Below, piece by piece: positions 48,001 through 56,313 of a stretch of 64,000 bases of DNA. Both the position numbers and the translations under genes were made by a program. Position 1 is the stretch's first letter. Each line of letters opens with the position of its first letter. Below the pieces are notes generated by a model that did not search any database, was not told the DNA's origin, and saw only the letters and a program-made list of their open reading frames with translations. This stretch comes from Agaribacterium haliotis (lineage in GTDB: Bacteria > Pseudomonadota > Gammaproteobacteria > Pseudomonadales > Cellvibrionaceae), in NCBI RefSeq assembly GCF_002312815.1, contig NZ_NKQJ01000005.1:105549-169548 (forward strand). The letters are read 5' to 3'.

Positions 48001-48210
48001 TTAAGTATGGTAAGAGCCAGCGCTTTTGCCAGCGAAGTTCAGCCTCTGGTTAAACCGTTTCTTTATATCGTCTTCGCTCAAACGTCGTTCACGACACATA
48101 GCCGCGAATTTGGCCTTGATACAGGGGATCAGGTCTGGATATTGCCTTGATGTATACAGGGCATGGAACGCAGCGAGCTCGGGATCAAAAGGCCTATAGA
48201 TGACAGCGCG
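48001..48210 (-). other. Open frame continuing past the stop of the preceding small gene, without a start codon of its own
   Basis: Reading the minus strand one frame over from the 113-residue gene gives 69 sense codons before a TAA at 48001-48003. The product has a protein-like composition (YRPFDPELAAFHALYTSR, then KFAAMCRERRLSEDDIKKRF). The frame opens just after an in-frame TGA (48211-48213) and has no ATG, GTG or TTG until an internal ATG 35 codons in. It could be the 3' part of the preceding gene separated by a single-base frameshift (mutation, sequencing error or programmed +1 shift at the CTA-TAG stop), or a short gene starting at the internal ATG. Confidence 0.35.
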
Positions 48211-48535
48211 TCAACAGGGCAGCCGCTTGTGGCAGCCGGGCTTTAAGCTCGGCCGATGTGGAAGTGCGCAAAAACCAAGCTTCAAGATTTTCACCTAAGA
48301 TCTGAAATTTGCGGCAGCTTTCAACAAAGTTCGGTGTAATGGGTTCATAGGGCAAATCGAGATCACTGACACTGAGCTTGGCCAGCTCGTTGAGTTCGGC
48401 ATTGACGCAGCTGACAAGGTCAAAAACGCGATCTTTTACTTCCAGTTGGCTGCTGTCCCAAAAACCTGCTTCAAGCGCCTGTAACAGTGGGTTGAGAATT
48501 GAAATGGCTTCATTGATGCTCGCTTTGGTGTCCAT
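48194..48535 (-). CDS. Uncharacterised 113-residue protein downstream of tesB
   Basis: The family was not recognised. The product is a small, soluble, helix-rich and acidic protein (MDTKASINEAISILNPLLQA, then VFDLVSCVNAELNELAKLSVS). It has a strong ribosome-binding site (AAGGGC six bases before ATG 48535), and its start lies 18 bases after the tesB stop, so it is expressed with tesB. The C-terminal end (LLTRCHL) abuts the second open frame at 48001-48210, and the natural protein may be longer if a frameshift joins them. Confidence 0.7.
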   Translation of the reverse strand: MDTKASINEAISILNPLLQALEAGFWDSSQLEVKDRVFDLVSCVNAELNELAKLSVSDLDLPYEPITPNFVESCRKFQILGENLEAWFLRTSTSAELKARLPQAAALLTRCHL

Positions 48536-48553
48536 GAATGGCCCTTAAATTAT

Positions 48554-49486
48554 TTATTTTTCCTCAGTATAGCTGTTAAAGCGCAGCAGCCCCTCTTGCG
48601 CAGCGCTGGCCACTAAGACTCCGCGGCGGTCGTAAAAACGCGCAGTGGTAAAGCCCCTGGCATTAGCCGCCCACGGGCTGGTGCTGCAGCACAGCAACCA
48701 GTCGTTTAAGTCGAAGTCGACGTTGTGCAACCACAGTGCGTGATCAATGCTCGCCGGTGCAAGTTTGTCGGAAAACAGGTTCGAGGGGTGGGGCAAGACG
48801 GCGGTTGCCAATAAACCTAGATCCGACACATAGGCAAGGGCGCAGGCTTGTTCTATTGAACTTGTGTGCTCGGGCAGGGCACTGCGCAGCCAAAAACGCG
48901 CTTCGGGCGCTTGAACCTGCTCGCTTAAAAACAAATCTCCGCTGGCGCTGACAAATTCAAACGGCATGGTGTTAACCGTGCTTTGCGCAGGTTTTGCGCC
49001 GTGCTTTTCTTGCTCTTTTTGCTTTTGTTGCAGCAGTTGCTCAGGGCTTGGGCAGTCACTGAGGTCTATATCCTGCTGGTGGCTAAAACCCTGTTCGTGT
49101 TTGTGGAACGATGCGCTCATTGAAAACAATACGTGCTTGTCTTGTTTGGCGAGAATGCGCCGGCTCGAGATGCTTTTGCCGTCTCGCAAGTTCTCGACCT
49201 CATAGTCAACTGGCTTTGCGGCCGTACCCGCGCGCAAAAAATAGGCGTGTAAACTGTGGGCGCAGCGGTCGCTGTCGACGGTGTGACACGCGGCGCGCAG
49301 TGCTTGCGCTATGACTTGCCCACCAAATAAATGACTGCGAAAGTTCTCGCGCTGAACACAGCTTTGAAAACTTGATGCTGAACGTGCTTCAAGCTTGAGT
49401 ATGTCGAGCATGCTAGGCGCCACCTGCAGCTCAGCATCGGGGCATTGTTTTGTGTTGGTTTTAGTCTTTGAACTTTGACTATTCAT
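48554..49486 (-). CDS. tesB: Acyl-CoA thioesterase II
   Basis: TesB hydrolyses medium- and long-chain acyl-CoAs to free fatty acids and CoA in the cytoplasm. It is a double hot-dog protein: the first hot dog has FRSHLFGGQVIAQALRAACHTV and SLHAYFLRAGTAAKPVDYEVENLRDG; the second contains ASIDHALWLHNVDFDLNDWLL and ARGFTTARFYDRRGVLVASAAQEGLLR. The start is ATG 49486 (310 residues) with AAGG upstream; the frame reaches 49600, but the extra part overlaps the divergent lipoprotein gene. A stretch of Gln/Lys/Glu (LLQQKQKEQEKHGAKPAQS) between the domains looks like an inserted linker. Confidence 0.93.
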   Translation of the reverse strand: MNSQSSKTKTNTKQCPDAELQVAPSMLDILKLEARSASSFQSCVQRENFRSHLFGGQVIAQALRAACHTVDSDRCAHSLHAYFLRAGTAAKPVDYEVENLRDGKSISSRRILAKQDKHVLFSMSASFHKHEQGFSHQQDIDLSDCPSPEQLLQQKQKEQEKHGAKPAQSTVNTMPFEFVSASGDLFLSEQVQAPEARFWLRSALPEHTSSIEQACALAYVSDLGLLATAVLPHPSNLFSDKLAPASIDHALWLHNVDFDLNDWLLCCSTSPWAANARGFTTARFYDRRGVLVASAAQEGLLRFNSYTEEK

Positions 49487-49580
49487 AAGGCGACCTTGCC
49501 TGATTGTAATTGTTAAGCTCTTTTGCGCTGCTGCCGATAAACAAAAGAAGACTCCCCACGGTGATGCCCGGGCACGGTTT

Positions 49581-50222
49581 ATGGCTGAGCGATATCGCAC
49601 AATCTATTTAGTTTTTATTCTAGTTAGTATGCCGCTGCTGTTAAGTGCTTGCACAGCGCACTATACACAACAGCTTTGGCAGCAGGGGCGGGCGAACCTT
49701 TTTTTGGCGCCGTCGCACTCGCAAAATAAAAGCCTGGACTGGCGCCTGCACCACTCGGCACGCATTGCTGTTCGATCGGCGCCCGAGCCCGTTGATGCCA
49801 CTATACAGCGCGCGGCCTTAAGGCTTGAGCGTGAGTTAACGGCAAGTTTGCGCGCTAATTTTAGCCACAGCCGAAGGCTCGAACCCGGGCCTGGCGAGGG
49901 TGAGCTCAACCCGCTGTTTGCTGCCTACAATCAGGGTTTTGAGTTTTTGATTGTCAGCGATGTGCTCAAGCTCAACGATCAGCTCTCCAGCTGGACGGAA
50001 ATGCAAGAGGGCAAACATCAGCACCCGGGGCAAAGCTGGGGCGCAGATGAGTTACTTATCCAGCTCAACCTCTACGAGACCTACAGTGGCAAGCTCTTAG
50101 ACAGCCGCGTGATCAGGCAAAAATCGTCGCTGTTTAACTCGCTTGATGACAGCGCCGCAGACTTGATAGAGCCGGCGCTCAGAGACTACGTTAGGCAGCT
50201 CGGCGGTGCGCGCAGCTCTTAG
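49581..50222 (+). CDS. DUF4823 family lipoprotein
   Basis: The protein is a predicted lipoprotein of 213 residues. Its signal peptide ends in a lipobox (LLSACTAHY), so it is membrane-anchored after export. The mature part matches the DUF4823 pattern as I remember it (a conserved ALRLERELTASLRANFSH segment and ELLIQLNLYETYSGKLLDSRVI). DUF4823 has no established function. It begins 94 bases upstream of tesB on the opposite strand, and a convergent ETF-QO gene follows after 136 bases. Confidence 0.8.
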   Translation: MAERYRTIYLVFILVSMPLLLSACTAHYTQQLWQQGRANLFLAPSHSQNKSLDWRLHHSARIAVRSAPEPVDATIQRAALRLERELTASLRANFSHSRRLEPGPGEGELNPLFAAYNQGFEFLIVSDVLKLNDQLSSWTEMQEGKHQHPGQSWGADELLIQLNLYETYSGKLLDSRVIRQKSSLFNSLDDSAADLIEPALRDYVRQLGGARSS

Positions 50223-50358
50223 AGCTCAGACCTTAAACCCAGCACCACAGTGTGCAAAAAAACGTCAAGGCCTAAGCACCGGCTCTAAAACAAGGCCCCT
50301 AACAGCAATATTGTTCGCTTAAGTGCAAGCGTCCCGAAACTAGGCGGATGCCGGCTTA

Positions 50359-51996
50359 CTACATATTCGGATAATTCGGGCCGCCGCCGCCTTCGGGCGC
50401 CACCCAGCGTATATTCTGAGACGGATCTTTGATATCGCAAGTCTTGCAGTGCACGCAGTTTTGCGCATTGATACGAAATTCTTTTTTGCCGTCGTTTTCT
50501 ACAAATTCATACACACCGGCGGGGCAGTAGCGCTGCGCCGGTTCATCCCACCTCTCTAAATGCGAGGCGAGCGGTAACTGAGCATTGAGAAGCTGCAAAT
50601 GACAGGGTTGGTCTTCTTCGTGATTGGTATTGGATAAATACACCGACGACAGTTTGTCGAAGCTCAACTTGCCGTCGGGTTTGGGGTAGGCGGGTGGTTG
50701 GCATTCCTGTTTGGGCCTGAGTACACTGTGATCGGCCTGGCGGTTATTTAAGGTCCACGGCAATCTGCCGCGGCACAGGTTCAGATCAACAAAACTGTAC
50801 ACGGCGCCCCAAACGCTGCCCCAGCGCCGAAGTGCCGGGCCAAAGTTGCGCTGCTGGTGAATTTCGCGCCAGGCCCAGCTTTTTTTGTAGTGTTTGGCAT
50901 AGGGCAAGTTTGTCTGCGTGGTGCTTGGCTTAGACCAAGCTTCGACGATGCAATCGGCCGCCAACATGCCGCTTTTCATCGCGGTATGGCTGCCTTTGAT
51001 CTTGGCGAAGTTTAAGGTGCCGGCGTCGTCGCCGATCAACAAGCCACCGGGAAAGCTCATTTTCGGTTGGCTTTGCAGGCCGCCTTTACTGATGGCGCGA
51101 GCCCCGTAAGCGGTGCGCTCGGCGCCTTCGAGATAGTGGCGGATCTTAGGGTGTAACTTAAAGCGCTGAAATTCATCGTAGGGGCTGACGTAGGGGTTGG
51201 TGTAATTTAGGTCAACCACCAAACCTACGGCGACTTGGTTATCTTCCAGGTGATATAAAAAGCCGCCGCCGTGACTACCACTTTCATTCAGTGGCCAGCC
51301 TGCGCTGTGTAAAACTAAACCCTGGCGGTGTTTGTCGCTGGCTACTTTCCAGATTTCTTTAATACCGAGCGCATAGTGCTGGGGTTCGCGCCCTTCATCG
51401 AGTGCATAGTGCTGAATAAGCTCTTTGCCGAGATGGCCTCGGCAACCTTCAGCAAATATTGTATACGGTGCGTGCAACTCAATGCCCGGTTCAAAGCTGG
51501 GTTTTTGATTGCCGTTTTTGTCTAGCCCCATATCGCCGGTGGCAACGCCGTAAACCACATTATCGCCGTTAACCAATACTTCCTGGGCACAAAAACCCGG
51601 GAAAATCTCCACACCCAACGCATCGGCTTGCTCGCCGAGCCAGCGGCACAAATTGCCGAGGCTAATAATGTAGTTGCCGTGATTATTCAGCGTAAATGGC
51701 GCCAGCATCGACGGCACTTTGTGTGCGCTTTGGCTGCCGGTGAAATAAAACAACTGATCTTCGCTTACCTTGGTATGTAAAGGCGCCTGCATGGATGACC
51801 AATCGGGAAAGAGCTCATCCAGGGCGCGGCTTTCAAACACTGCACCCGATAAAATATGCGCACCTATTTCTGAGCCTTTTTCGAGCAAGCAGACAGTGCG
51901 CTCGGGCGCCTGTTGTTTCAGGCGAATTGCCGCGCTAAGACCTGCGGGCCCCGCGCCGACAATAATGACATCGTATTCCATGCTCTCGCGCTGCAT
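50359..51996 (-). CDS. Electron transfer flavoprotein-ubiquinone oxidoreductase
   Basis: This inner-membrane-associated enzyme passes electrons from reduced ETF to the quinone pool during fatty acid and amino acid oxidation. The 545 residues show the FAD-binding VGAGPAGLSAAIRL near the N-terminus, LLEKGSEIGAHILSGAVF, the membrane-associated FPGGLLIGDDAGTLN region and the C-terminal [4Fe-4S] ligands (YCPAGVYEF, NCVHCKTCDIKDPSQNI). The start ATG 51996 has a strong ribosome-binding site (AAGGGGGAA). It is divergent from etfB, with 173 bases between them, so the whole ETF pathway is encoded together. Confidence 0.96.
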   Translation of the reverse strand: MQRESMEYDVIIVGAGPAGLSAAIRLKQQAPERTVCLLEKGSEIGAHILSGAVFESRALDELFPDWSSMQAPLHTKVSEDQLFYFTGSQSAHKVPSMLAPFTLNNHGNYIISLGNLCRWLGEQADALGVEIFPGFCAQEVLVNGDNVVYGVATGDMGLDKNGNQKPSFEPGIELHAPYTIFAEGCRGHLGKELIQHYALDEGREPQHYALGIKEIWKVASDKHRQGLVLHSAGWPLNESGSHGGGFLYHLEDNQVAVGLVVDLNYTNPYVSPYDEFQRFKLHPKIRHYLEGAERTAYGARAISKGGLQSQPKMSFPGGLLIGDDAGTLNFAKIKGSHTAMKSGMLAADCIVEAWSKPSTTQTNLPYAKHYKKSWAWREIHQQRNFGPALRRWGSVWGAVYSFVDLNLCRGRLPWTLNNRQADHSVLRPKQECQPPAYPKPDGKLSFDKLSSVYLSNTNHEEDQPCHLQLLNAQLPLASHLERWDEPAQRYCPAGVYEFVENDGKKEFRINAQNCVHCKTCDIKDPSQNIRWVAPEGGGGPNYPNM

Positions 51997-52169
51997 GTGT
52001 TCCCCCTTTGAACATGCACTTTAATTTCAGTATATGTGGCCCGGGAAAAATAGACCAATGCACATGAGGCGCTGTGCCTGTGTGCTGTAAAACACTTCTT
52101 GCGCAAGCCGTGCTTTCTAATTGCAATAAAAGCTATACTTGCCAAAAGATAATAAACCGGGTTAAAGGA

Positions 52170-52919
52170 ATGAAAATACTCGTCGCGATTAAGCGTGTTG
52201 TTGATTACAACGTAAAAGTTCGCCCCCTCGAAGACGGCAGTGATGTTGATCTTCGCAATTGTAAAATGTCCATCAATCCCTTTTGTGAAATTGCCGTAGA
52301 ACAGGCAGTTAGGCTCAAAGAGGCGGGCCAGGCTAGCGAAGTGGTGGTGCTTAGCATTGGCGAGAACAAGGCCGTTGAGCAGCTTCGCGCGGCGATGGCC
52401 ATCGGTGCAGACCGCGCCATTCATGTCGTTTGCGACAGTAAGCTTGAACCTTTGGCCATTGCCAAATGCTTACAGAAGCTTGTTGATGAAGAAAAGCCAC
52501 AACTGGTTATTCTCGGCAAGCAGAGTATCGATGGCGACAACAATCAAGTTGGGCAAATGCTTGCTGGCCTGTGTGGCATGGGCCAGGGCACTTTCGCATC
52601 AAAACTAGAGCTCGGTGACAGCTCGGTAACGGTGACGCGCGAAATTGACGGCGGTCTCGAGACGCTCGAGCTCAAACTGCCTGCGCTGATCACCACCGAT
52701 CTGCGCTTAAATGAGCCGCGCTTTGCCGCACTGCCAAATATTATGAAAGCCAAGAAAAAACCGCTAAAGAGCCTGACACTCGACGAGCTCGGTGTTGATT
52801 GCACAGCGCGCAGCGAATTGCTTGAGGTCATGACACCGCCGACACGCAAGGCCGGAATAAAAGTCGCGAGTGTTGACGAACTTGTCGACAAACTTAAAAA
52901 CGAGGCGAAGGTGATCTAA
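52170..52919 (+). CDS. etfB: Electron transfer flavoprotein beta subunit
   Basis: EtfB and EtfA form the soluble heterodimer that accepts electrons from acyl-CoA dehydrogenases. EtfB binds AMP. The 249-residue protein begins MKILVAIKRVVDYNVKVRP at ATG 52170; the frame opens earlier at 52074 but this is the family N-terminus. The ETF_beta signature VEQAVRLKEAG and the VILGKQSIDGDNNQVGQMLAG adenine-nucleotide domain are present. The AAAGGA ribosome-binding element lies directly against the start codon, closer than usual. The stop overlaps the etfA ATG by one base (TAATG). Confidence 0.96.
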   Translation: MKILVAIKRVVDYNVKVRPLEDGSDVDLRNCKMSINPFCEIAVEQAVRLKEAGQASEVVVLSIGENKAVEQLRAAMAIGADRAIHVVCDSKLEPLAIAKCLQKLVDEEKPQLVILGKQSIDGDNNQVGQMLAGLCGMGQGTFASKLELGDSSVTVTREIDGGLETLELKLPALITTDLRLNEPRFAALPNIMKAKKKPLKSLTLDELGVDCTARSELLEVMTPPTRKAGIKVASVDELVDKLKNEAKVI

Positions 52920-53851
52920 TGGCTGTGTTAATTATTGCGGAACATAAAAACGACAAGCTCAATGCCAATATTGCCAACGTGGTTCAGGCTGCGAGCCAGC
53001 TGAGCGACGAAATCGATGTGCTTGTTGCCGGCAAACAGTGTCAGGCGCTTGCGCAGCAGGCCGCACTTTGGGCAAGCCGCGCCGTGCTGCTGGCCGATGC
53101 GGATCACTATGAACATCAACTCGCTGAAGAACTGGCGCCGCTGCTGCAAAGCCTTGCGGCTGATTACAGCCATATTCTCTGCGCTGCCGGTACCTTTGGC
53201 AAAAACCTGTTGCCGCGCGCCGCCGCGCTTGCTGATGCGCCATGTTTGAGCGATGTCTGTCAGATTGAAAGTGCTCAGATATTTGTTCGCCCGATCTATG
53301 CAGGTAATGCGCTGGCGAAGGTGCGCTGCGCTGAAGCGTGTATATTTATCACGCTGCGCAGCTCGAGTTTTGATGCGGCCCAAGCACAAGACAGCACAGC
53401 GCCTATACGCAGTATTGAGGCGAGCCCGGCGCAAAATTTAAGTTCATTTATTGGGCAAGAGCTGGCCGAGAGCGAGCGCCCAGAGCTTGCTGCCGCACGT
53501 GTGGTGGTTTCCGGGGGGCGAGGCATGGGCAGTGCTGAAAATTTTGCGCTCAGCTATGAACTTGCCGACCAGCTCAACGGCGCGGTCGGTGCCTCGCGCG
53601 CTGCAGTGGATGCAGGTTTTGCCGCCAACGATATGCAAGTAGGTCAGACGGGCAAGATCGTTGCTCCCGAACTGTATATTGCGGTGGGTATATCCGGTGC
53701 TATTCAGCATTTAGCGGGCATGAAAGACAGCAAGGTGATCGTGGCCATTAATAAAGATGAAGACGCGCCTATTTTCCAGGTTGCCGACTACGGCCTGGTG
53801 GCGGATTTATTTGATGCAGTGCCCGAGTTAATTGAAGCGCTCAAAAAATAG
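52919..53851 (+). CDS. etfA: Electron transfer flavoprotein alpha subunit
   Basis: EtfA carries the FAD of the ETF heterodimer. The 310-residue chain has the N-terminal adenine-nucleotide-like domain (MAVLIIAEHKNDKLN) and the C-terminal FAD domain with GGRGMGSAENF, GASRAAVDAGF and GQTGKIVAPELYIAVGISGAIQH. The start overlaps the etfB stop, so the subunits are made together. A hairpin terminator lies about 57 bases downstream. Confidence 0.96.
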   Translation: MAVLIIAEHKNDKLNANIANVVQAASQLSDEIDVLVAGKQCQALAQQAALWASRAVLLADADHYEHQLAEELAPLLQSLAADYSHILCAAGTFGKNLLPRAAALADAPCLSDVCQIESAQIFVRPIYAGNALAKVRCAEACIFITLRSSSFDAAQAQDSTAPIRSIEASPAQNLSSFIGQELAESERPELAAARVVVSGGRGMGSAENFALSYELADQLNGAVGASRAAVDAGFAANDMQVGQTGKIVAPELYIAVGISGAIQHLAGMKDSKVIVAINKDEDAPIFQVADYGLVADLFDAVPELIEALKK

Positions 53852-53907
53852 CCAGATCTTCGTGGCCTTAATAACAGTAACAAAGCAACTGCTCAGGAAC
53901 AAAGAGC

Positions 53908-53938
53908 AAAGCGGTTTCAAAGATGAAGCCGCTTTTTG
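53908..53938 (+). terminator. Rho-independent terminator of etfBA
   Basis: AAAGCGGTTTCA (53908-53919) pairs with TGAAGCCGCTTT (53924-53935), allowing one G-U pair, around an AAGA loop. A T run ends the element. Confidence 0.85.
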
Positions 53939-54022
53939 ATATCGCCTGTTAGCGTTTAATTAGTGTTAACAGGCCTTAAGAAGATATACACTTTGCGCGT
54001 TAATCTCGCTTAGTTCGATCTT

Positions 54023-56119
54023 ATGAGCCACTTTTTCCAGCCCTGCAGTAAAGTACAAAAAGACCGCCACATCATGCGCGAAACCGATGCGCGCATGGCC
54101 AAGTACAGTCGCCGTGGGCTGATCTTTAATTTCATCGCTTTTTTGGTCTGCCTGATTGGCGGAAAGTTTGTTGCCGAAAACCCGGTAATGACCGTGGTGC
54201 TGAGCACCGGTTTACTTGTGGTTACCTTGCTGCGCGGTTTTTATCTATTTCGTTTTGAGCAGCTCTATCCGCGCGGTCCTGCTCGCTGGCGCCAGTCGTA
54301 TTTTATTGTGACCTTAATTGGCTCTATCTGGTGGGGGCTCATTATGGTCAGCATCACGCTTGAGCTCGGCCTCGGTTATGAGACGCCACTTCTGTGGCTG
54401 TATACGGTGGTATTTTTTTCCACCACTGCGCACGCGTTTGCACCGTATCACCGTTTTTTGTCGTATTACCAGTTTTTTGGTTTGATGCCGGCGGCGGCGG
54501 CGGCCATGATCATCGGAGGCTTAAGCGGCTACATCTACGGCGCACTGATGTTGATGTTTTATCTGATTCTTGTGCACCAGTGCCGCTTAATCTCAGACAA
54601 CTACTGGGAAAAGCTCGAGGCCGGTTATGCGCTTGGCAAGCGCGTGGTCAACGACGAACAGGCGCGTATTACCAGCAAACTTAACGAGCGTTTGAGCCGC
54701 GAGTTTTTTGCATCGATGGATAAAGAGCTCTGTGAGCACTTATCAGCGCCCGGGCAAAAAAACGATACCCAGAAGCTGATCGAGCTGCAGCGAACCTTAA
54801 GTACCTTCCGTGCGATTCTTGCGCGCAAATTGCGCATCGAGCCGCGTATTTTTAATGTGCGTCACGAGATTCAATTTTTAGTCTCAGAGTTTGTACAAAG
54901 TGCTGAAGCGCAGGGTGTGCAGATCGAAACCGCGCTGTCACCGAATTTACCCATGCGTTTAAAAGGCGACGCCAAACGTTTTGCCGAAGTTGTGCGCAGT
55001 TTAATTGTCCAAGTGCTGAGAGATGCGAACGATGTTGCGCTGATTGTCGAGGTGCAGTTTTTACGCGAATACGAACGAGCAGGGGAGCTACACGTTAATG
55101 TTCGGCGTATGCGCAGCAAGGATGCGAATAAAGAGCCAACAAGTGGCGGCGCCGATAGTGAAAGCCTGGAGTTGGTGTTGGCCAAAGGGCTCGCCAACTT
55201 AATGGAAGGCGATATAGAGCAGCTCAATACTCCAACTTACGATTACCAGCTGCGCTTTAGTTGCAAGCTGGATATTGCTGACAACAGCGGCCAGGTCGAC
55301 TTCCACAAAAACCGCTTTAACGGCAAATCCATCCTATTAGTTGGCAGCAACCCGGCGATTGTCGACATCAAACGCCAGGAGCTCGATGCGCTTGGCTTTC
55401 AGATTACCACCGAGACCCAGTTTCGCCGGGTTAAAAACTTACTGACTGACCGCGTTGACAGCGGCCGCGCGATTGAAAATATATTGATTTATCACGAGCA
55501 AGACCAAGCCGATTGCCTGGCCCTGCTCGAGGCCCTGCGCGATAGCGATGCACTAAAAAGCGTAAATAAATTAATTGCTGCATCTGAAACCAGGCACAAA
55601 GAGCTTAAAGACCTGGGTTTTGATGAAAAGCTCGGTTTTTATTTTGTCAGCAAACCGCTGGGTTTATTTGAGCTTGAATCGACCTTTGAGTATGTCTACA
55701 CCGGTAAAGGTGATATGCAGGCCCAACCTAAATGCCAGACCGGCAACGTTATTTTGGTCGGCGATGAAAGCGAAGTCAGCCGGCTGCGCGAAGCCTGCCA
55801 AGTTGTGCCAGGGCAGCAACTTAAACTTGCCAGCAAAGACAATTTAAAGAAAATACTGCTTGAGTCAGACAACCCGATGGTTGTTATTCCGTGCACACGC
55901 CAAAAAGATATTGCCTCACTGGTTGATACCATACGCTATAGCGAGAGCAACAAAGCCAGCGAAGAGAGTTTTATTCCGATTGTCGGCCTGGGCATTAATT
56001 GCAGTGAGCGCGACGTAGATGCCTTTGAAGCCGGTTTTGACGACTATTTGAATCTGGCCAGCACCAGCAGTAAAACCCTAACCTCCATGCTGCGCTACTG
56101 GCGATCGCTGGAGTTATAG
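54023..56119 (+). CDS. Membrane protein with degenerate hybrid histidine kinase architecture
   Basis: The 698-residue protein has about six membrane helices between residues 33 and 190, then the layout of a hybrid kinase, yet the catalytic residues are missing. In the dimerisation helix the segment aligned with MSHELRTPL reads MDKELCEHL, so the phospho-accepting His is Lys234. The ATPase-like region keeps DAKRFAEVVRSL (N-box area, with Gln in place of Asn) and a remnant of the last G box (VLAKGLANLMEGDI), but the DxGxG box is absent. Two receiver-like domains follow (about 435-560 and 577-698). The first has lost its acidic pair (LLVGSN) and its phospho-Asp (ILIYHEQ), but keeps the KP pair (FVSKPLG). 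ATG 54074 is an alternative start. A regulatory or scaffold role is inferred. Confidence 0.8.
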   Translation: MSHFFQPCSKVQKDRHIMRETDARMAKYSRRGLIFNFIAFLVCLIGGKFVAENPVMTVVLSTGLLVVTLLRGFYLFRFEQLYPRGPARWRQSYFIVTLIGSIWWGLIMVSITLELGLGYETPLLWLYTVVFFSTTAHAFAPYHRFLSYYQFFGLMPAAAAAMIIGGLSGYIYGALMLMFYLILVHQCRLISDNYWEKLEAGYALGKRVVNDEQARITSKLNERLSREFFASMDKELCEHLSAPGQKNDTQKLIELQRTLSTFRAILARKLRIEPRIFNVRHEIQFLVSEFVQSAEAQGVQIETALSPNLPMRLKGDAKRFAEVVRSLIVQVLRDANDVALIVEVQFLREYERAGELHVNVRRMRSKDANKEPTSGGADSESLELVLAKGLANLMEGDIEQLNTPTYDYQLRFSCKLDIADNSGQVDFHKNRFNGKSILLVGSNPAIVDIKRQELDALGFQITTETQFRRVKNLLTDRVDSGRAIENILIYHEQDQADCLALLEALRDSDALKSVNKLIAASETRHKELKDLGFDEKLGFYFVSKPLGLFELESTFEYVYTGKGDMQAQPKCQTGNVILVGDESEVSRLREACQVVPGQQLKLASKDNLKKILLESDNPMVVIPCTRQKDIASLVDTIRYSESNKASEESFIPIVGLGINCSERDVDAFEAGFDDYLNLASTSSKTLTSMLRYWRSLEL

Positions 56120-56202
56120 CTCCGGGTGCCTAGATGAAAAGGTGCTAAGGGTTAAGGTGAAAAAAGGCGTGAAGGCGCGACGCGCACTAAATGCAAGCAA
56201 AC

Positions 56203-56239
56203 AAAAAGGCCCGGGCTGTAAACAGCCCGGGCCTTTTTG
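56203..56239. terminator. Bidirectional terminator between the pseudokinase gene and prc
   Basis: A perfect 15-bp stem, AAAAAGGCCCGGGCT (56203-56217) with AGCCCGGGCCTTTTT (56224-56238), has A and T runs on its two sides. It stops both convergent genes. Confidence 0.93.
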
Positions 56240-56277
56240 TTTAATCCGCTGCCTCTTGGCAAGCTTTCGATAGCCGT

Positions 56278-56313
56278 TTAACGGCTTATTTAACGGCTTA
56301 TTTAACGGCTTAG
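56278..56313. repeat. Three tandem copies of a 12-bp unit at the prc stop codon
   Basis: The unit TTAACGGCTTAT is repeated three times (the last copy ends AG). On the minus strand each copy reads AGCCGTTAA, so the last codons and stop of prc (Ser-Arg-stop) are followed by two further copies of the same sequence. Confidence 0.8.
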
